A DNA stretch of 64,000 nucleotides, taken from contig NZ_JAUFPZ010000002.1 of the NCBI RefSeq assembly GCF_030409505.1, positions 1,426,001 through 1,490,000 of the forward strand. The letters run 5' to 3'. The stretch comes from Zunongwangia endophytica (GTDB lineage Bacteria > Bacteroidota > Bacteroidia > Flavobacteriales > Flavobacteriaceae). The position numbers were made by a program, and so were the translations under genes. Below the pieces are notes generated by a model. That model was given only the letters and a program-made list of their open reading frames with translations, was not told the origin of the DNA and made no database searches. Shown here piece by piece: positions 36,034 to 46,055 of this stretch. Every line of letters begins with the position of its first letter. Position 1 is the stretch's first letter.

Positions 36034-38559
36034 ATGACCGCCAAATTTTATTTTAGACAAAGCCTAGCGCTTTTATTCTTTCTTAGCTTAAACCTTGCCC
36101 TCTTTGCGCAGGATAAAGATTACGAGGTAACCGGTAAGGTTATCGACGATCAATTACAAGTTCCCTTAGAATATGCTACCGTAAGTGTTATAAATGCAAG
36201 TGACCCTAGTAAAGTTACAGGAGGAGTTACCGATGTAGATGGTAATTTTAGTATAGATGTAGCTAAAGGTACTTATAATATTTTAGTCGAGTTTATCTCC
36301 TACGAAAGCAAAAAATTCAATAACAGAACAGTTAATGCAGATTTAAATCTTGGGACTATTTCACTCGGTGTGAGTTCCGCGAATTTAGATGAAGTTGTTG
36401 TAAGAGCTGAAACCACTCAGGTTGATGTTCGTTTAGACAAGAAAATCTACAATATCGGTAAAGATTTAACTACCGCAGGAGGTACTGTTAGCGACGCTTT
36501 AAATAACGTACCATCGGTTTCTGTAGATATTGAAGGTGGTATTAGCTTAAGAGGAAATGAAAATGTGAAGATTTTAATTAACGGTAAGCCGTCTGCAATG
36601 GCTGGCTTTGGATCTACAGATGTACTTAGCCAATTACCTGCAGATGCTATCGAGCGTGTAGAAGTGATTACTTCGCCTTCTGCGAGATATGATGCTGAAG
36701 GTACCGCCGGTATTTTAAACATTATTCTTAGAAAAGAAGAAACCTTAGGTTTTAATGGTTCGCTTACGCTAACTGGTGGAGATCCTGCAAATGCTGGAGC
36801 CTCTGCAAATATTAATTACCGTACTGATAAATTCAACTTATTCAACACCACTGGTTATCGTTATAGAGAAAGCCCAGGAAATGGATTTTTTGATACAGAA
36901 TATTTCGAGGAAAGAGATATTCCTCTTTTAGAAGATATTAAATACGACCGTAACGTTGAAGATCGCGACATGGATCGTGAAAATAAAGGTTTTAATACTA
37001 ACATTGGTTTAGAATACTATATAAACGATCAATCATCAATTACTGGTTCCATTTTTTATAGAAATGGCGATGACGAAGATCTTACAACAAACATCAACGA
37101 TTATTTTTTAAATGGTTCTGAGCGATTAGGAACTACTAGATCTGAACTTGAAACTGAAGAAGATGAAAGCTACCAGTTTGCGGTAAACTACATCAATAAG
37201 TTTAATGATGAAGGACATCAATTAACCGCCGATTTTCAGTTTGAAACCGATAAAGAAGAACAATCTGCTTTTATTTCCGAAGATGTAAATTATAATAATA
37301 CCGAGTTAGACGAGGTAAACGTTCCTAGAGAAGAAACCAATACTTACGAAGATCAAAAGGAATATCTTATTCAGGCAGATTACGTATTACCAATTGGTGA
37401 AGGTTCTCAATTTGAAGCAGGATATCGTGGTAACTTTGAAAATACAGTTACCGATTACGAACTTCGCCAGGAAAACGAAAATGGTGTTCTTGCAATAAAC
37501 GAAAACCAGACCAACATTTTTGATTATACTGAAAATGTACAAGCACTTTACTCGCAGTATGGGTCAAAGTTTGGTGACTTCAGCTTTCTTTTGGGACTTC
37601 GACTAGAAAATACAAATCTGAAAGGAAGAATCGATTCAGAATTAACTGAAGACGAATTGAGACAGGAATTTGGATTCCAAATCAATACCGATTTCGATAA
37701 TACCTATTTAGGACTTTTCCCAACGGTAAACTTTATCTACGAACTTGGGGAAGAAGAAAATGTTACTTTAGGATATAATAGAAGGATTAACCGCCCACGT
37801 GGATGGTTTATTAACCCATTCCCATCTAGAGATAGTAGAACAAATATCTTTCAGGGGAATCCTAATTTACAACCAGCATACTCTAATGCATTCGACTTAG
37901 GATATTTAAAAAGATGGGAGAAATTAACCCTTACTTCTTCAGTATACTTCCAAAGAGAAACTGAATCTTTTCAAAGAGTTCAGGATCAAATTACGATATC
38001 TGGACCTAATAATACCGAAGTTGAAGTTATTAGAAGTTTACCTATTAACTTAGGTATTAATGATAGAATAGGTGCTGAACTTGGATTGCTTTACAATCCT
38101 GCAGATTGGTTAAGATTAAATGGAAGTTTCAACTTCTTTAAATTCGATATAACTGATGCTGTTTACGAAGGTCAAGATTACGGTAGAGATGGGACAAGCT
38201 ATTTTGCGAGATTCAGCTCTAAAGTTAACCTACCCTTATCTATCGATTGGCAGACAAATGCATTCTATATGGGACCAACAGACGAAATTCAGGGTCGTAG
38301 AGATGGTATGCTTTCTATAGATGTTGCACTTAGTAAAGAAATATTGAATGAAAATGCCACAATATCAGTTAATGCAAGGGATTTACTGAACTCAAGAAAA
38401 AGACAGGGAACAACAGTTACCAATAGTTTTTCTCAGTATAGCGAATTTCAGTGGAGACAAAGACAAATTAATGTTTCTTTGATTTATAGATTCAATCAAC
38501 AAAAGAATCAACAAAGAAGACAAGATGCCAACGAAGAGGATATGGAAGGGGAGTTTTAA
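36034..38559 (+). CDS. TonB-type outer-membrane barrel with carboxypeptidase-like N-domain
   Basis: Outer-membrane receptor-like protein of 841 residues. Signal peptide MTAKFYFRQSLALLFFLSLN ending before QDKDYEVTGKVID; residues about 30-110 are a carboxypeptidase-regulatory-like beta domain (VTGKVIDDQLQVPLEYATV); a plug domain follows (SDALNNVPSVSVD, LRGNENVKILINGKP, IERVEVITSPSARYDAEG), then a large beta barrel of the OMP_b-brl_3 type to the C-terminal aromatic strand. ATG 36034 is preferred to the TTG at 36007. The ligand is unknown; no SusD-like partner is adjacent. Confidence 0.88.
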   Translation: MTAKFYFRQSLALLFFLSLNLALFAQDKDYEVTGKVIDDQLQVPLEYATVSVINASDPSKVTGGVTDVDGNFSIDVAKGTYNILVEFISYESKKFNNRTVNADLNLGTISLGVSSANLDEVVVRAETTQVDVRLDKKIYNIGKDLTTAGGTVSDALNNVPSVSVDIEGGISLRGNENVKILINGKPSAMAGFGSTDVLSQLPADAIERVEVITSPSARYDAEGTAGILNIILRKEETLGFNGSLTLTGGDPANAGASANINYRTDKFNLFNTTGYRYRESPGNGFFDTEYFEERDIPLLEDIKYDRNVEDRDMDRENKGFNTNIGLEYYINDQSSITGSIFYRNGDDEDLTTNINDYFLNGSERLGTTRSELETEEDESYQFAVNYINKFNDEGHQLTADFQFETDKEEQSAFISEDVNYNNTELDEVNVPREETNTYEDQKEYLIQADYVLPIGEGSQFEAGYRGNFENTVTDYELRQENENGVLAINENQTNIFDYTENVQALYSQYGSKFGDFSFLLGLRLENTNLKGRIDSELTEDELRQEFGFQINTDFDNTYLGLFPTVNFIYELGEEENVTLGYNRRINRPRGWFINPFPSRDSRTNIFQGNPNLQPAYSNAFDLGYLKRWEKLTLTSSVYFQRETESFQRVQDQITISGPNNTEVEVIRSLPINLGINDRIGAELGLLYNPADWLRLNGSFNFFKFDITDAVYEGQDYGRDGTSYFARFSSKVNLPLSIDWQTNAFYMGPTDEIQGRRDGMLSIDVALSKEILNENATISVNARDLLNSRKRQGTTVTNSFSQYSEFQWRQRQINVSLIYRFNQQKNQQRRQDANEEDMEGEF

Positions 38560-38590
38560 TACACTCCTTCTTTTCTTAAAAAGAGGTTAT

Positions 38591-38622
38591 AAAAAAAGGG
38601 ACTTTATAAAGTCCCTTTTTTT
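38591..38622. terminator. Bidirectional terminator
   Basis: Stem AAAAGGGACTTT / AAAGTCCCTTTT with A and T tracts on either side; its T tract runs into the stop codon of the convergent small membrane protein gene. Confidence 0.85.
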
Positions 38623-38803
38623 ATACTTTTTGTTCTTTGGCAGCTTTTCTTTTAGCTTTCTTTTCTTTTAAAAGATCCATTATAGAACCTCCTATCCAAT
38701 AAGGAACGATCACCGCAGTAAGGAAGATCATAAGCCAAAATCCCATTGTAAGGATACCTAGAAACGCCAAAAACCCTAGAAATTGATCGAATTCGAACAT
38801 CAT
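38621..38803 (-). CDS. Small membrane protein, 60 residues
   Basis: A short protein with a long hydrophobic region (about 8-45, LGFLAFLGILTMGFWLMIFL then AVIVPYWIGG) and a basic tail KEKKAKRKAAKEQKV. ATG 38803 (or the adjacent ATG 38800) is chosen because a TAnnTTTG box (TATCTTTG, 38831-38824 minus) predicts transcription from about 38818, downstream of the longer start at 38890. Function unknown; the hydrophobic part could be one or two helices. It is convergent with the TonB-type receptor gene. Confidence 0.6.
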   Translation of the reverse strand: MMFEFDQFLGFLAFLGILTMGFWLMIFLTAVIVPYWIGGSIMDLLKEKKAKRKAAKEQKV

Positions 38804-38823
38804 AATTAATAGTATTTGGGTAA

Positions 38824-38831
38824 CAAAGATA
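38824..38831 (-). promoter_or_regulatory. -7 box that decides the small membrane protein start
   Basis: TATCTTTG on the minus strand; predicted start near 38818 and 15-base leader to ATG 38803. The ORF start at 38890 is upstream of it. Confidence 0.5.
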
Positions 38832-38956
38832 AAAACATTAAAAAGTTTATCACAATTTAATTTCGAGTTTTTCAACAATACTATCAACAATTCAGAATAT
38901 CAGCGATTTTCGACCAATTTTAAAGCTTTTTTATATCTAAAAAGTGCTTTAAACCT

Positions 38957-38964
38957 TAAATTTG
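38957..38964 (+). promoter_or_regulatory. -7 promoter box of fumC
   Basis: TAAATTTG, predicted start near 38970 and 18-base leader. Confidence 0.5.
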
Positions 38965-38987
38965 TGTAACAATCAATATTTCAATTT

Positions 38988-40385
38988 ATGGACTATAGAA
39001 TAGAAAAAGATACAATGGGGGAAGTTCAGGTTCCTTCAGACAAACTTTGGGGCGCGCAAACCGAGCGTTCTCGTAATAATTTTAAAATAGGACCTGCATC
39101 AAGTATGCCTTTAGAAATCGTTTACGGTTTTGCTTACTTAAAAAAAGCTGCAGCTTATACCAATTGTGAACTAGGCGTTCTTGCCGAAGAAAAAAGAGAT
39201 CTTATTGGGAAGGTTTGTGATGAAATTTTAGAAGGAAAGCACGACGATCAATTTCCTTTAGTGATTTGGCAAACTGGTAGTGGTACGCAATCAAATATGA
39301 ATGTAAATGAAGTTATTGCAAACCGCGCACATCAAATTGCTGGAAAAACTATTGGCGAAGGTGATAAAACACTTCAACCAAATGACGATGTAAACAAATC
39401 ACAGTCTTCTAACGATACTTTTCCTACCGGAATGCATATTGCTGCCTATAAAAAGGTAACCGAAGTAACACTTCCTGGTGTAAAGCAACTAAGAGATACA
39501 TTAAAGAAAAAATCTGAAGAATTTAGAGAAGTTGTAAAAATTGGGCGTACACATTTTATGGATGCCACTCCCCTAACCTTAGGACAGGAATTTAGTGGTT
39601 ATGCTGCGCAATTAGACTACGGAATTAAAGCTTTGGAAAATACACTTCCTCATCTTGCTGAATTAGCTTTAGGAGGAACCGCAGTTGGAACAGGATTAAA
39701 CACGCCTGAAGGATATGCTGAAAAAGTAGCCGATCAAATTGCTGAATTTACAGGTTTACCTTTTAAAACTGCCAGCAACAAATTTGAAGCGCTTGCGGCT
39801 CACGATGCTTTAGTAGAAACACATTCTGCTTTAAAACAACTAGCCGTTTCCCTGAATAAGATAGGAAATGATATTAGAATGATCGCCAGTGGACCACGTT
39901 GCGGAATTGGAGAAATCAATATTCCTGCTAACGAGCCAGGATCTTCTATTATGCCCGGTAAAGTTAATCCAACGCAATGTGAAGCGTTAACTATGGTTTG
40001 CGCTCAGGTGATTGGAAACGACGTTGCGATTAGCGCTGGTGGCATGCAGGGACAATTTGAATTAAATGTTTTTAAACCGGTTATGGCAGCAAACTTGTTG
40101 CAAAGTGCCGAACTAATTGGTGACTCTTGTGTTTCTTTTGATGTAAACTGTGCACAGGGAATTGAGCCAAACCATGCCAGAATTCAAGAGCATTTGAATA
40201 ATTCTTTAATGTTAGTAACTGCTTTAAATACTAAGATTGGATATTATAAAGCTGCTGAGATCGCAGGTACGGCTCACGAAAATGGGACGACTCTTAAAGA
40301 AGAAGCTGTAAATCTAGGTTACCTTACTGAAGAAGAATTCGATGAATGGGTAAATCCTAAAGATATGGTGGGAAGTTTGAAATAA
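38988..40385 (+). CDS. fumC: Fumarate hydratase class II
   Basis: Converts fumarate to L-malate in the TCA cycle; iron-independent tetramer. The 465-residue protein contains the class II signature [16 protein letters not shown] (about 318-333), [14 protein letters not shown] near 98-111 with the substrate-binding residues, and the catalytic HisThr pair region [16 protein letters not shown] near 187. It is a single transcription unit with its own TAnnTTTG box 24 bases before the ATG and a terminator. Confidence 0.97.
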   Translation: MDYRIEKDTMGEVQVPSDKLWGAQTERSRNNFKIGPASSMPLEIVYGFAYLKKAAAYTNCELGVLAEEKRDLIGKVCDEILEGKHDDQFPLVIWQTGSGTQSNMNVNEVIANRAHQIAGKTIGEGDKTLQPNDDVNKSQSSNDTFPTGMHIAAYKKVTEVTLPGVKQLRDTLKKKSEEFREVVKIGRTHFMDATPLTLGQEFSGYAAQLDYGIKALENTLPHLAELALGGTAVGTGLNTPEGYAEKVADQIAEFTGLPFKTASNKFEALAAHDALVETHSALKQLAVSLNKIGNDIRMIASGPRCGIGEINIPANEPGSSIMPGKVNPTQCEALTMVCAQVIGNDVAISAGGMQGQFELNVFKPVMAANLLQSAELIGDSCVSFDVNCAQGIEPNHARIQEHLNNSLMLVTALNTKIGYYKAAEIAGTAHENGTTLKEEAVNLGYLTEEEFDEWVNPKDMVGSLK

Positions 40386-40411
40386 AAATTTAAACTAAAC
40401 ATCTAATAATT

Positions 40412-40445
40412 AAAAAGGCTGTCTTTAATTGAGACAGCCTTTTTT
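40412..40445 (+). terminator. Terminator after fumC
   Basis: Stem AAAAAGGCTGTCT / AGACAGCCTTTTT with an 8-base loop; T tract follows. It may also serve the convergent ccsBA gene. Confidence 0.85.
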
Positions 40446-40537
40446 AATTCTATATATTGAAAAAGTTAATTCAGAATTCAATATCAAGAAACGAGCTCAA
40501 AATCAAATCTGAAATAACTCACTTCAATTTCAAGATA

Positions 40538-43500
40538 TTAGATTCTATCTTCTTTCTTCGCTTTAATTTCCTTCTTTGCCTTTTTCTTATAATAGATGGA
40601 ATATCTCCAATAAGAAATTGCTCCTAATATGGCCACAACTACTAGAGTGTAATACACGAAAGTAGGCGTTATTATTTTATCTCCGCTGGCATAAGAATGC
40701 AAACCGGTTAAGTAAAAATTCACTCCAAAATACGTCATCATGATTGAAGCATAACCCACTATAGCCATAAAATTAAAAGTCCATCTTCCTCGTAGGCCTG
40801 GTACTAATCGCATGTGAATAACAAATGCATAGATCATAATACTAATTAAAGCCCAGGTTTCTTTGGGATCCCAGCCCCAGTAGCGTCCCCAACTTTCGTT
40901 AGCCCATTGTCCTCCTAAAAAGTTTCCAATAGTTAACATTACTAAACCTACAGTAAGCGCCATTTCGTTAATTATGGTAATTTCACGAATACTCAACTCC
41001 ATTCGCTTTTTATTTTCTTCCGTAGTCATAATCATTAAAAGTAAGGACACCACACCTAAAATCATTCCCAAGGTAAATGGACCATAACTACCAACGATTA
41101 CTGACACGTGGATCATTAACCAGTAAGAATCTAAAACAGGAACAAGATTGGCAATCGCCGGATCCATCCAGTTCCAGTGTGCGATCATTAGAATCATTGA
41201 CGCCACAAATGCTGTTGAAGCTATAGTTAGATCACTCTTTCTACCGAAAGCCAATCCAAAAAACATGGTCGCCCATCCTACATAAATCATCGACTCATAG
41301 GCATTACTCCAAGGAGCGTGACCAGAAATATACCATCTAAAACCTAAACCGGCGGTATGCAGTACGAATAAAATGATAATGGCAGTGATACAAACATTAA
41401 TGACTATTCTTAAGGCCTTACGCTCTTTAAGAATTTGAGCAATTGCTACAATTAACATTATAGAACCTGCCAGCATATACATCCAAAACAGATTTCTAAA
41501 AATATCGTATTTATTATATAGAATTTCAGCTTCGACTTTCTTTTGTGAAGGCATTACTTCCTCCCCAAATTTCCGCTGATAATTTTTTATACTTTCTAAA
41601 TACTTTTCAGCCTCGCTATAATCTCCAGTTTTTCTGGACATCTTTAAGGCATTGATATATAAAGGAATGATTTGTTGGGTATAAACCGAATCCATTCCTT
41701 TTAAATCTGCATCCTGAGCTTCTTTATGCGATACCCACTTATTATTTGCATCGTTAGGAATCGGAAATAACCTTAAAATATTTCCGTCTAGCGTTTGCCA
41801 AAGTAAATTAACGCGCTTATCTGCCTCAATAAAATCTTTCTGAAATTGGTTGGGAACGGGAGCACGATAGGCCTCTCCTAAATAGTCGGATAACTTATAA
41901 TTCCCATCCTCGTCCATAAAATCAAGCAGACTCAAATACTTTTTATCTTCCGGTACTCCGGCGATATGACGAATACTATCGTTGTGTTTTTTTACATATA
42001 TTAAAGGAATGTCGTACCACAGAAAAGGACTTTCACTCATAGAAAGAAAAACCTGATCTGAATTTAGACCTTTATAATCATCCTTCTTACTTAATTTTCT
42101 TAATAATTCTGAAGAAAAAGTGTTCGCCGGTTTCATTCGGCCACCTGCATCTTGAATAATAAGTTGACCAAATTTTGCGGCATGCTCTTTTTTCACCGCA
42201 TTTGCCATGATAACTGAATCCAACTGCTGAGCGGTAGTTTCTACATGCAAATGATCATCCATTTCTTGAGCAAAACTTCCAAAAGTAGTTCCCAAAATGG
42301 CCAAAATGGTTAGAAAACTTTTCTGCTTCAATTTTACCTTATCTAGCATTACTTTTAGCTTTCCGAAGCGTGAACCTTTATCAAACAAAATCAACATCAA
42401 ACCAAGATACAGTAGAAAATAGCCTATGTAAGTGATCCAGGTTCCCCAGAAATCATAATTCACAGAAAGCACAGTTCCGCTTTCATCTGGCATAAAACTA
42501 GACTGAAAAAATCTATAGCCTTGTAGGTCCAAAACATGATTCATATAAATCTCGTAAGGTCTCGGTTCCTTATTTTCTTCGATAATTTCGATCTCACTTT
42601 TAAAAGAGGAGTAACTATTCTTTGTACCCGGATATTTATCTGCAATAAAATCGTCCAATTTCAACGAAAAAGGAAGTTCCATTTCTTTAGATCCATATTT
42701 AAGGTAAATATCAAGACCAGCTAGCGAAATTTTTTCTGGCTCACTGGCGATTCCTTGTCCTCCCATTAAAAGGATACTTTCTGTTTCTCCGTTAGAAGTT
42801 ACTTTCAAGTTTACCGCATCTGGTTGCTCCTTTTGTTTTTCTGGAGTAGAAACAACATCATAACTACCTTTAACAACAGGATCTGGAATTACAAATTGCA
42901 TATTTCCCATACTGTAAAGCGATCTAAGCATCAGGGTTTGCGTAGAATCGGCAACTAGACTTCCCTTTTTTTGATCGGCCATTCGCATATAATCTGCTTC
43001 AAAAGGGGAATTGATCATATATTCACCATCTTCAGTTAAGCTAATATTAATAGCTCCTTCCGTAGGCTCATTAAGTGAAAATAAAACATTATGGATGCTA
43101 CTTACTTCACCATCTTTTAAGTAATGATCGTGTCTTGAGCCACCACCCGCTTCTACAATCTTCAGGTAATTGTCACCATTAGGATTTTCAATTAGTTTTT
43201 CCTCTGCGCCATATATAAAATTGGTAAGCTCAAATTTTACCGGTTGCCCATTGTAATCGGTATTCAGCTCATATTCATTATCATATGCGGGAGCAAAAAG
43301 AACCGGCTCTTCTAAAACTCTTCGACGTGGTTCTCCATCAATCTCTCCGTCCAGGAAAAAGGTAAAAAATGTCTTTTCTGAAAGAAATTTATTCGTGGTC
43401 TCCCCTTCTTTGATTGGCATCATTCCCTCGTAACTAATATATCGTGTTACAAAAGCACCAATTAAAATAAGTATGAAAGAAAGGTGAAGTAAAAGCGAGG

Positions 43501-43732
43501 ACCATTTTTCGCGTTTATGAAGATTAAAGCGCTTTATATTACCTAAGAAGTTGATAAGAAAGAAAAGCATTATACCTTCAAACCACCATCTATTGTAGAT
43601 CATTAAACGCGCAGTCTCTATACTATACCAATTTTCGATAAACGTTCCCATTGCCATTGCGATAGCAAAAACAATGAACAATACTGCCATGATACGTGTG
43701 GAAAATATGACAGACACAATTTTTTTCTGCAT
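40538..43732 (-). CDS. ccsBA: Fused ResB/CcsA cytochrome c biogenesis protein (CcsBA)
   Basis: System II haem export and cytochrome c haem lyase as one 1064-residue protein. Residues 1-100 hold N-terminal helices, followed by a large periplasmic ResB-type domain to about 430, a helix to 460, then a second periplasmic linker (starting near DDHLHVETTAQQLDSVIM and containing DAGGRMKPANTFSSELLRKL) and from about 740 the CcsA part with eight helices. The WWD haem-binding segment WGRYWGWDPKETW ends at about 960; conserved histidines are in HVSVIVGSYG and GLHSYASGD. A TAnnTTTG box (TAAATTTG, 43758-43765 minus) predicts a 20-base leader. The gene stands alone. Confidence 0.9.
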   Translation of the reverse strand: MQKKIVSVIFSTRIMAVLFIVFAIAMAMGTFIENWYSIETARLMIYNRWWFEGIMLFFLINFLGNIKRFNLHKREKWSSLLLHLSFILILIGAFVTRYISYEGMMPIKEGETTNKFLSEKTFFTFFLDGEIDGEPRRRVLEEPVLFAPAYDNEYELNTDYNGQPVKFELTNFIYGAEEKLIENPNGDNYLKIVEAGGGSRHDHYLKDGEVSSIHNVLFSLNEPTEGAINISLTEDGEYMINSPFEADYMRMADQKKGSLVADSTQTLMLRSLYSMGNMQFVIPDPVVKGSYDVVSTPEKQKEQPDAVNLKVTSNGETESILLMGGQGIASEPEKISLAGLDIYLKYGSKEMELPFSLKLDDFIADKYPGTKNSYSSFKSEIEIIEENKEPRPYEIYMNHVLDLQGYRFFQSSFMPDESGTVLSVNYDFWGTWITYIGYFLLYLGLMLILFDKGSRFGKLKVMLDKVKLKQKSFLTILAILGTTFGSFAQEMDDHLHVETTAQQLDSVIMANAVKKEHAAKFGQLIIQDAGGRMKPANTFSSELLRKLSKKDDYKGLNSDQVFLSMSESPFLWYDIPLIYVKKHNDSIRHIAGVPEDKKYLSLLDFMDEDGNYKLSDYLGEAYRAPVPNQFQKDFIEADKRVNLLWQTLDGNILRLFPIPNDANNKWVSHKEAQDADLKGMDSVYTQQIIPLYINALKMSRKTGDYSEAEKYLESIKNYQRKFGEEVMPSQKKVEAEILYNKYDIFRNLFWMYMLAGSIMLIVAIAQILKERKALRIVINVCITAIIILFVLHTAGLGFRWYISGHAPWSNAYESMIYVGWATMFFGLAFGRKSDLTIASTAFVASMILMIAHWNWMDPAIANLVPVLDSYWLMIHVSVIVGSYGPFTLGMILGVVSLLLMIMTTEENKKRMELSIREITIINEMALTVGLVMLTIGNFLGGQWANESWGRYWGWDPKETWALISIMIYAFVIHMRLVPGLRGRWTFNFMAIVGYASIMMTYFGVNFYLTGLHSYASGDKIITPTFVYYTLVVVAILGAISYWRYSIYYKKKAKKEIKAKKEDRI

Positions 43733-43821
43733 GAAAATATAGTCTTTGAAATGGCTGCAAATTTAAGGATTTTGTATTAGTTAATAAGTCTTAAATTCAA
43801 CCAATCTCAGGATACAAATGT

Positions 43822-43829
43822 TAATTTTG
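43822..43829 (+). promoter_or_regulatory. -7 promoter box of the DUF2520-to-MscS run
   Basis: TAATTTTG, predicted transcription start near 43835, 25-base leader before the DUF2520 gene. It is probably the promoter for the six tightly spaced genes up to 48110. Confidence 0.5.
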
Positions 43830-43859
43830 TTAGCGTTATTTTTTTAATAATTTAGCAGA

Positions 43860-44621
43860 ATGACGAAAGTAGTACTTCTTGGAGCGGGAAATCTTGCAAG
43901 TCACCTATTTAAGGCTTTTGAAGCGAATAAATTCGTTGAAATTATCCAGGTTTTTAATCATCGTGAAGAAAAATTAAAAACCTTTAGCGCTTTGGTTGAC
44001 ACTACTACAGCATTTTCTGAAATAAAAGAAGCCGATTTTTATATAATTTCAGTTAAAGATGATGCTATTGCTGAAGTTGCTTCGCAATTACGAGAAAAAG
44101 AAGGAATTGTTTTACATACTTCTGGTGCGATAAATATGAGCGCCTTAGCAAATCTTAGCAATTACGGAGTCTTTTATCCACTGCAAAGCTTTTCAAAAGA
44201 AAAAGAAGTCAATTTTACTGAAATTCCTATTGGAATTGAAGCTAATACTGCGGAAAATCTTAAAAAATTAAAGACGTTTGCTGCGACGATTTCAGATTCA
44301 GTTTACGATATTTCGTCAGAACAACGCAGGATTTTGCATGTAGCTGCAGTTTTTGCGAATAACTTCAGTAATTTTATGTTTACAACGGCAGCCGAAATTT
44401 GCGAAAAACATGAAGTTCCTTTTGAAATTCTACAGCCGCTAATTCAGGAAACATTTCTTAAAATAAGAGAAGTTTCACCAAAAGATGCACAGACTGGGCC
44501 AGCCATTCGAAATGATAAACAGACCATGCAGGCACATTTGCATCATTTAAATGAAGATCAAAAAAAATTATACAAAACCATATCTGAAGCGATAACAAAA
44601 ACTTATGGAAAAGAATTATAA
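43860..44621 (+). CDS. Rossmann-like/DUF2520 protein
   Basis: A 253-residue protein with an N-terminal NAD(P)-type Rossmann motif GAGNLASHL (8-16) and a C-terminal helical DUF2520 domain (about 125-250, containing AAVFANNFSNFMFTTAAEI). It resembles F420-dependent or ketopantoate-type reductases in fold; the substrate is unknown. The last 17 bases overlap the KdsC-like gene, and the DUF2520-KdsC-UbiA-Maf order is one I have seen in Flavobacteriia. Confidence 0.82.
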   Translation: MTKVVLLGAGNLASHLFKAFEANKFVEIIQVFNHREEKLKTFSALVDTTTAFSEIKEADFYIISVKDDAIAEVASQLREKEGIVLHTSGAINMSALANLSNYGVFYPLQSFSKEKEVNFTEIPIGIEANTAENLKKLKTFAATISDSVYDISSEQRRILHVAAVFANNFSNFMFTTAAEICEKHEVPFEILQPLIQETFLKIREVSPKDAQTGPAIRNDKQTMQAHLHHLNEDQKKLYKTISEAITKTYGKEL

Positions 44622-45117
44622 AGAATATTTAAATCAAATAAACACTTTTGTATTTGATGTTGACGGAGTGCTTACCGATGCTTCAGTACATGTAACTACA
44701 GATGGGCAGTTGCTTAGAAGTATGAATATTAAAGATGGTTATGCTTTAAAGCAAGCCATTAAATCTGGCTATACCGTTTGTATAATTTCTGGCGGAAAAA
44801 ATGAAGGTGTTCGTATACGGCTTCGAGATTTAGGAATTACTGATATCTACCTAGGAATTACCGATAAAGTGGAGCAGCTTGATGAGTTCTTTGATATCTA
44901 TGATATTAAACCTGAAAATGTATTGTACATGGGTGATGATATTCCAGATATGTATCCCATGAAGTTGATTGGTTTACCTACTTGTCCCCAGGATGCTGTG
45001 CCAGAAGTTAAAGAAGTTTCTAAATATATCTCTCATAAAAAAGGTGGAAAAGGATGTGTTCGCGATGTGATTGAACAGGTAATGAAAGTGCAGGGAAAAT
45101 GGATAGAAAAAGCATGA
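44605..45117 (+). CDS. kdsC: KdsC-like HAD phosphatase
   Basis: Haloacid dehalogenase-type phosphatase of 170 residues without a cap domain, like KdsC, which releases phosphate from KDO-8-phosphate in the lipopolysaccharide core pathway. Nucleophile loop FVFDVDGVLTDASV (15-28; Asp18, Asp20) and the acidic loop MGDDIPDMYPM near 110-120 are intact, and the intermediate IISGGKNEGVR matches. It overlaps DUF2520 by 17 bases. KdsB is encoded separately at 57205, which fits a KDO role. Confidence 0.87.
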   Translation: MEKNYKEYLNQINTFVFDVDGVLTDASVHVTTDGQLLRSMNIKDGYALKQAIKSGYTVCIISGGKNEGVRIRLRDLGITDIYLGITDKVEQLDEFFDIYDIKPENVLYMGDDIPDMYPMKLIGLPTCPQDAVPEVKEVSKYISHKKGGKGCVRDVIEQVMKVQGKWIEKA

Positions 45118-45127
45118 TTTTGCAAAA

Positions 45128-46051
45128 ATGTATACCTTGATGCCATATTTAAAATTGATTAGATGTGGTAATTTGCTCTTTATAGCCCTGTGCTTGCTAT
45201 TGATACGTTTCGGCTTTTTTCAGCAATTTGATGCCAGCACAGCGCTTAGCAATTTGGAGTTTATATTACTCACTATTGCCGTGGTAAGCATTGCAGCTTC
45301 TGGATATGTGATCAATAATATTTTGGATTACGAAGCCGATCGCATAAACGCTCCAAAACGACTTGTAATACACGAGAAAATAAGCGAAAAAACGGCGTAT
45401 AATTTATTTTTCGCTTTGAATATCATCGGAGTTGGCTTAGGTTTTTACATCGCAAATGTGATCGAAAAACCTTCTTTTTCGGCTATTTTCATATTTACTT
45501 CTGCCCTACTTTATTTTTACGCGACCTACTTAAAACACATCGCTATTGCAGGAAATCTAGTGGTAAGTCTGCTGGTAGGCCTTGTCGTTTTATTACCGGT
45601 TGTTTTTGATCTTTATCCTAAAATTAATGCTGAAAATATCGAAAATCAACGTTTCATTTTCAATATTTTGATCTACTATGCTTTGTATGCCATGCTAATC
45701 AATTTTGTGCGAGAAATTGTTAAAGATCAGCAGGATATCGATGGGGATTATAAAGTACAAAGTAATACGCTGCCCTTACTTATTGGTCAAAAGAGAACCA
45801 ATGCAGCCGTATTTATCTTTTGTTTCGTACTTATTGCTTCAAGTATTATATTTTTAAGCGAAGATTTATATAATTATACTAAAGCAGTAGTTTATGCTTT
45901 AGTATTTATCATAGCTCCTATTCTGGCAATGCTAGCCGGAATTTTAAAGGCTAAAACAAAGAAAGATTATGCGAAATTTAGCCTCATTTTAAAATGCATG
46001 CTATTCTTTGGATTGTTGTCTTTAGGCTTTCAAGAATACCTAATTTCTTGA
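45128..46051 (+). CDS. UbiA-family prenyltransferase (GGGP synthase-like)
   Basis: Polytopic enzyme of 307 residues with about eight helices and the two Asp-rich motifs of UbiA proteins: NNILDYEADRIN (about 65-76) and DQQDIDGDYK near 202-211. Bacteroidota copies are usually annotated geranylgeranylglycerol-phosphate geranylgeranyltransferase, an archaeal ether-lipid enzyme; a menaquinone or other prenyl acceptor is equally possible. It sits between the KdsC-like gene (10-base gap) and maf (4-base gap), so it is clearly cotranscribed. Confidence 0.82.
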   Translation: MYTLMPYLKLIRCGNLLFIALCLLLIRFGFFQQFDASTALSNLEFILLTIAVVSIAASGYVINNILDYEADRINAPKRLVIHEKISEKTAYNLFFALNIIGVGLGFYIANVIEKPSFSAIFIFTSALLYFYATYLKHIAIAGNLVVSLLVGLVVLLPVVFDLYPKINAENIENQRFIFNILIYYALYAMLINFVREIVKDQQDIDGDYKVQSNTLPLLIGQKRTNAAVFIFCFVLIASSIIFLSEDLYNYTKAVVYALVFIIAPILAMLAGILKAKTKKDYAKFSLILKCMLFFGLLSLGFQEYLIS

Positions 46052-46055
46052 TTTT

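Noticed and set aside
38804..38890. Longer start for the small membrane protein.
   Set aside because: It lies upstream of the promoter box at 38824-38831 and would add an unrelated hydrophobic stretch.
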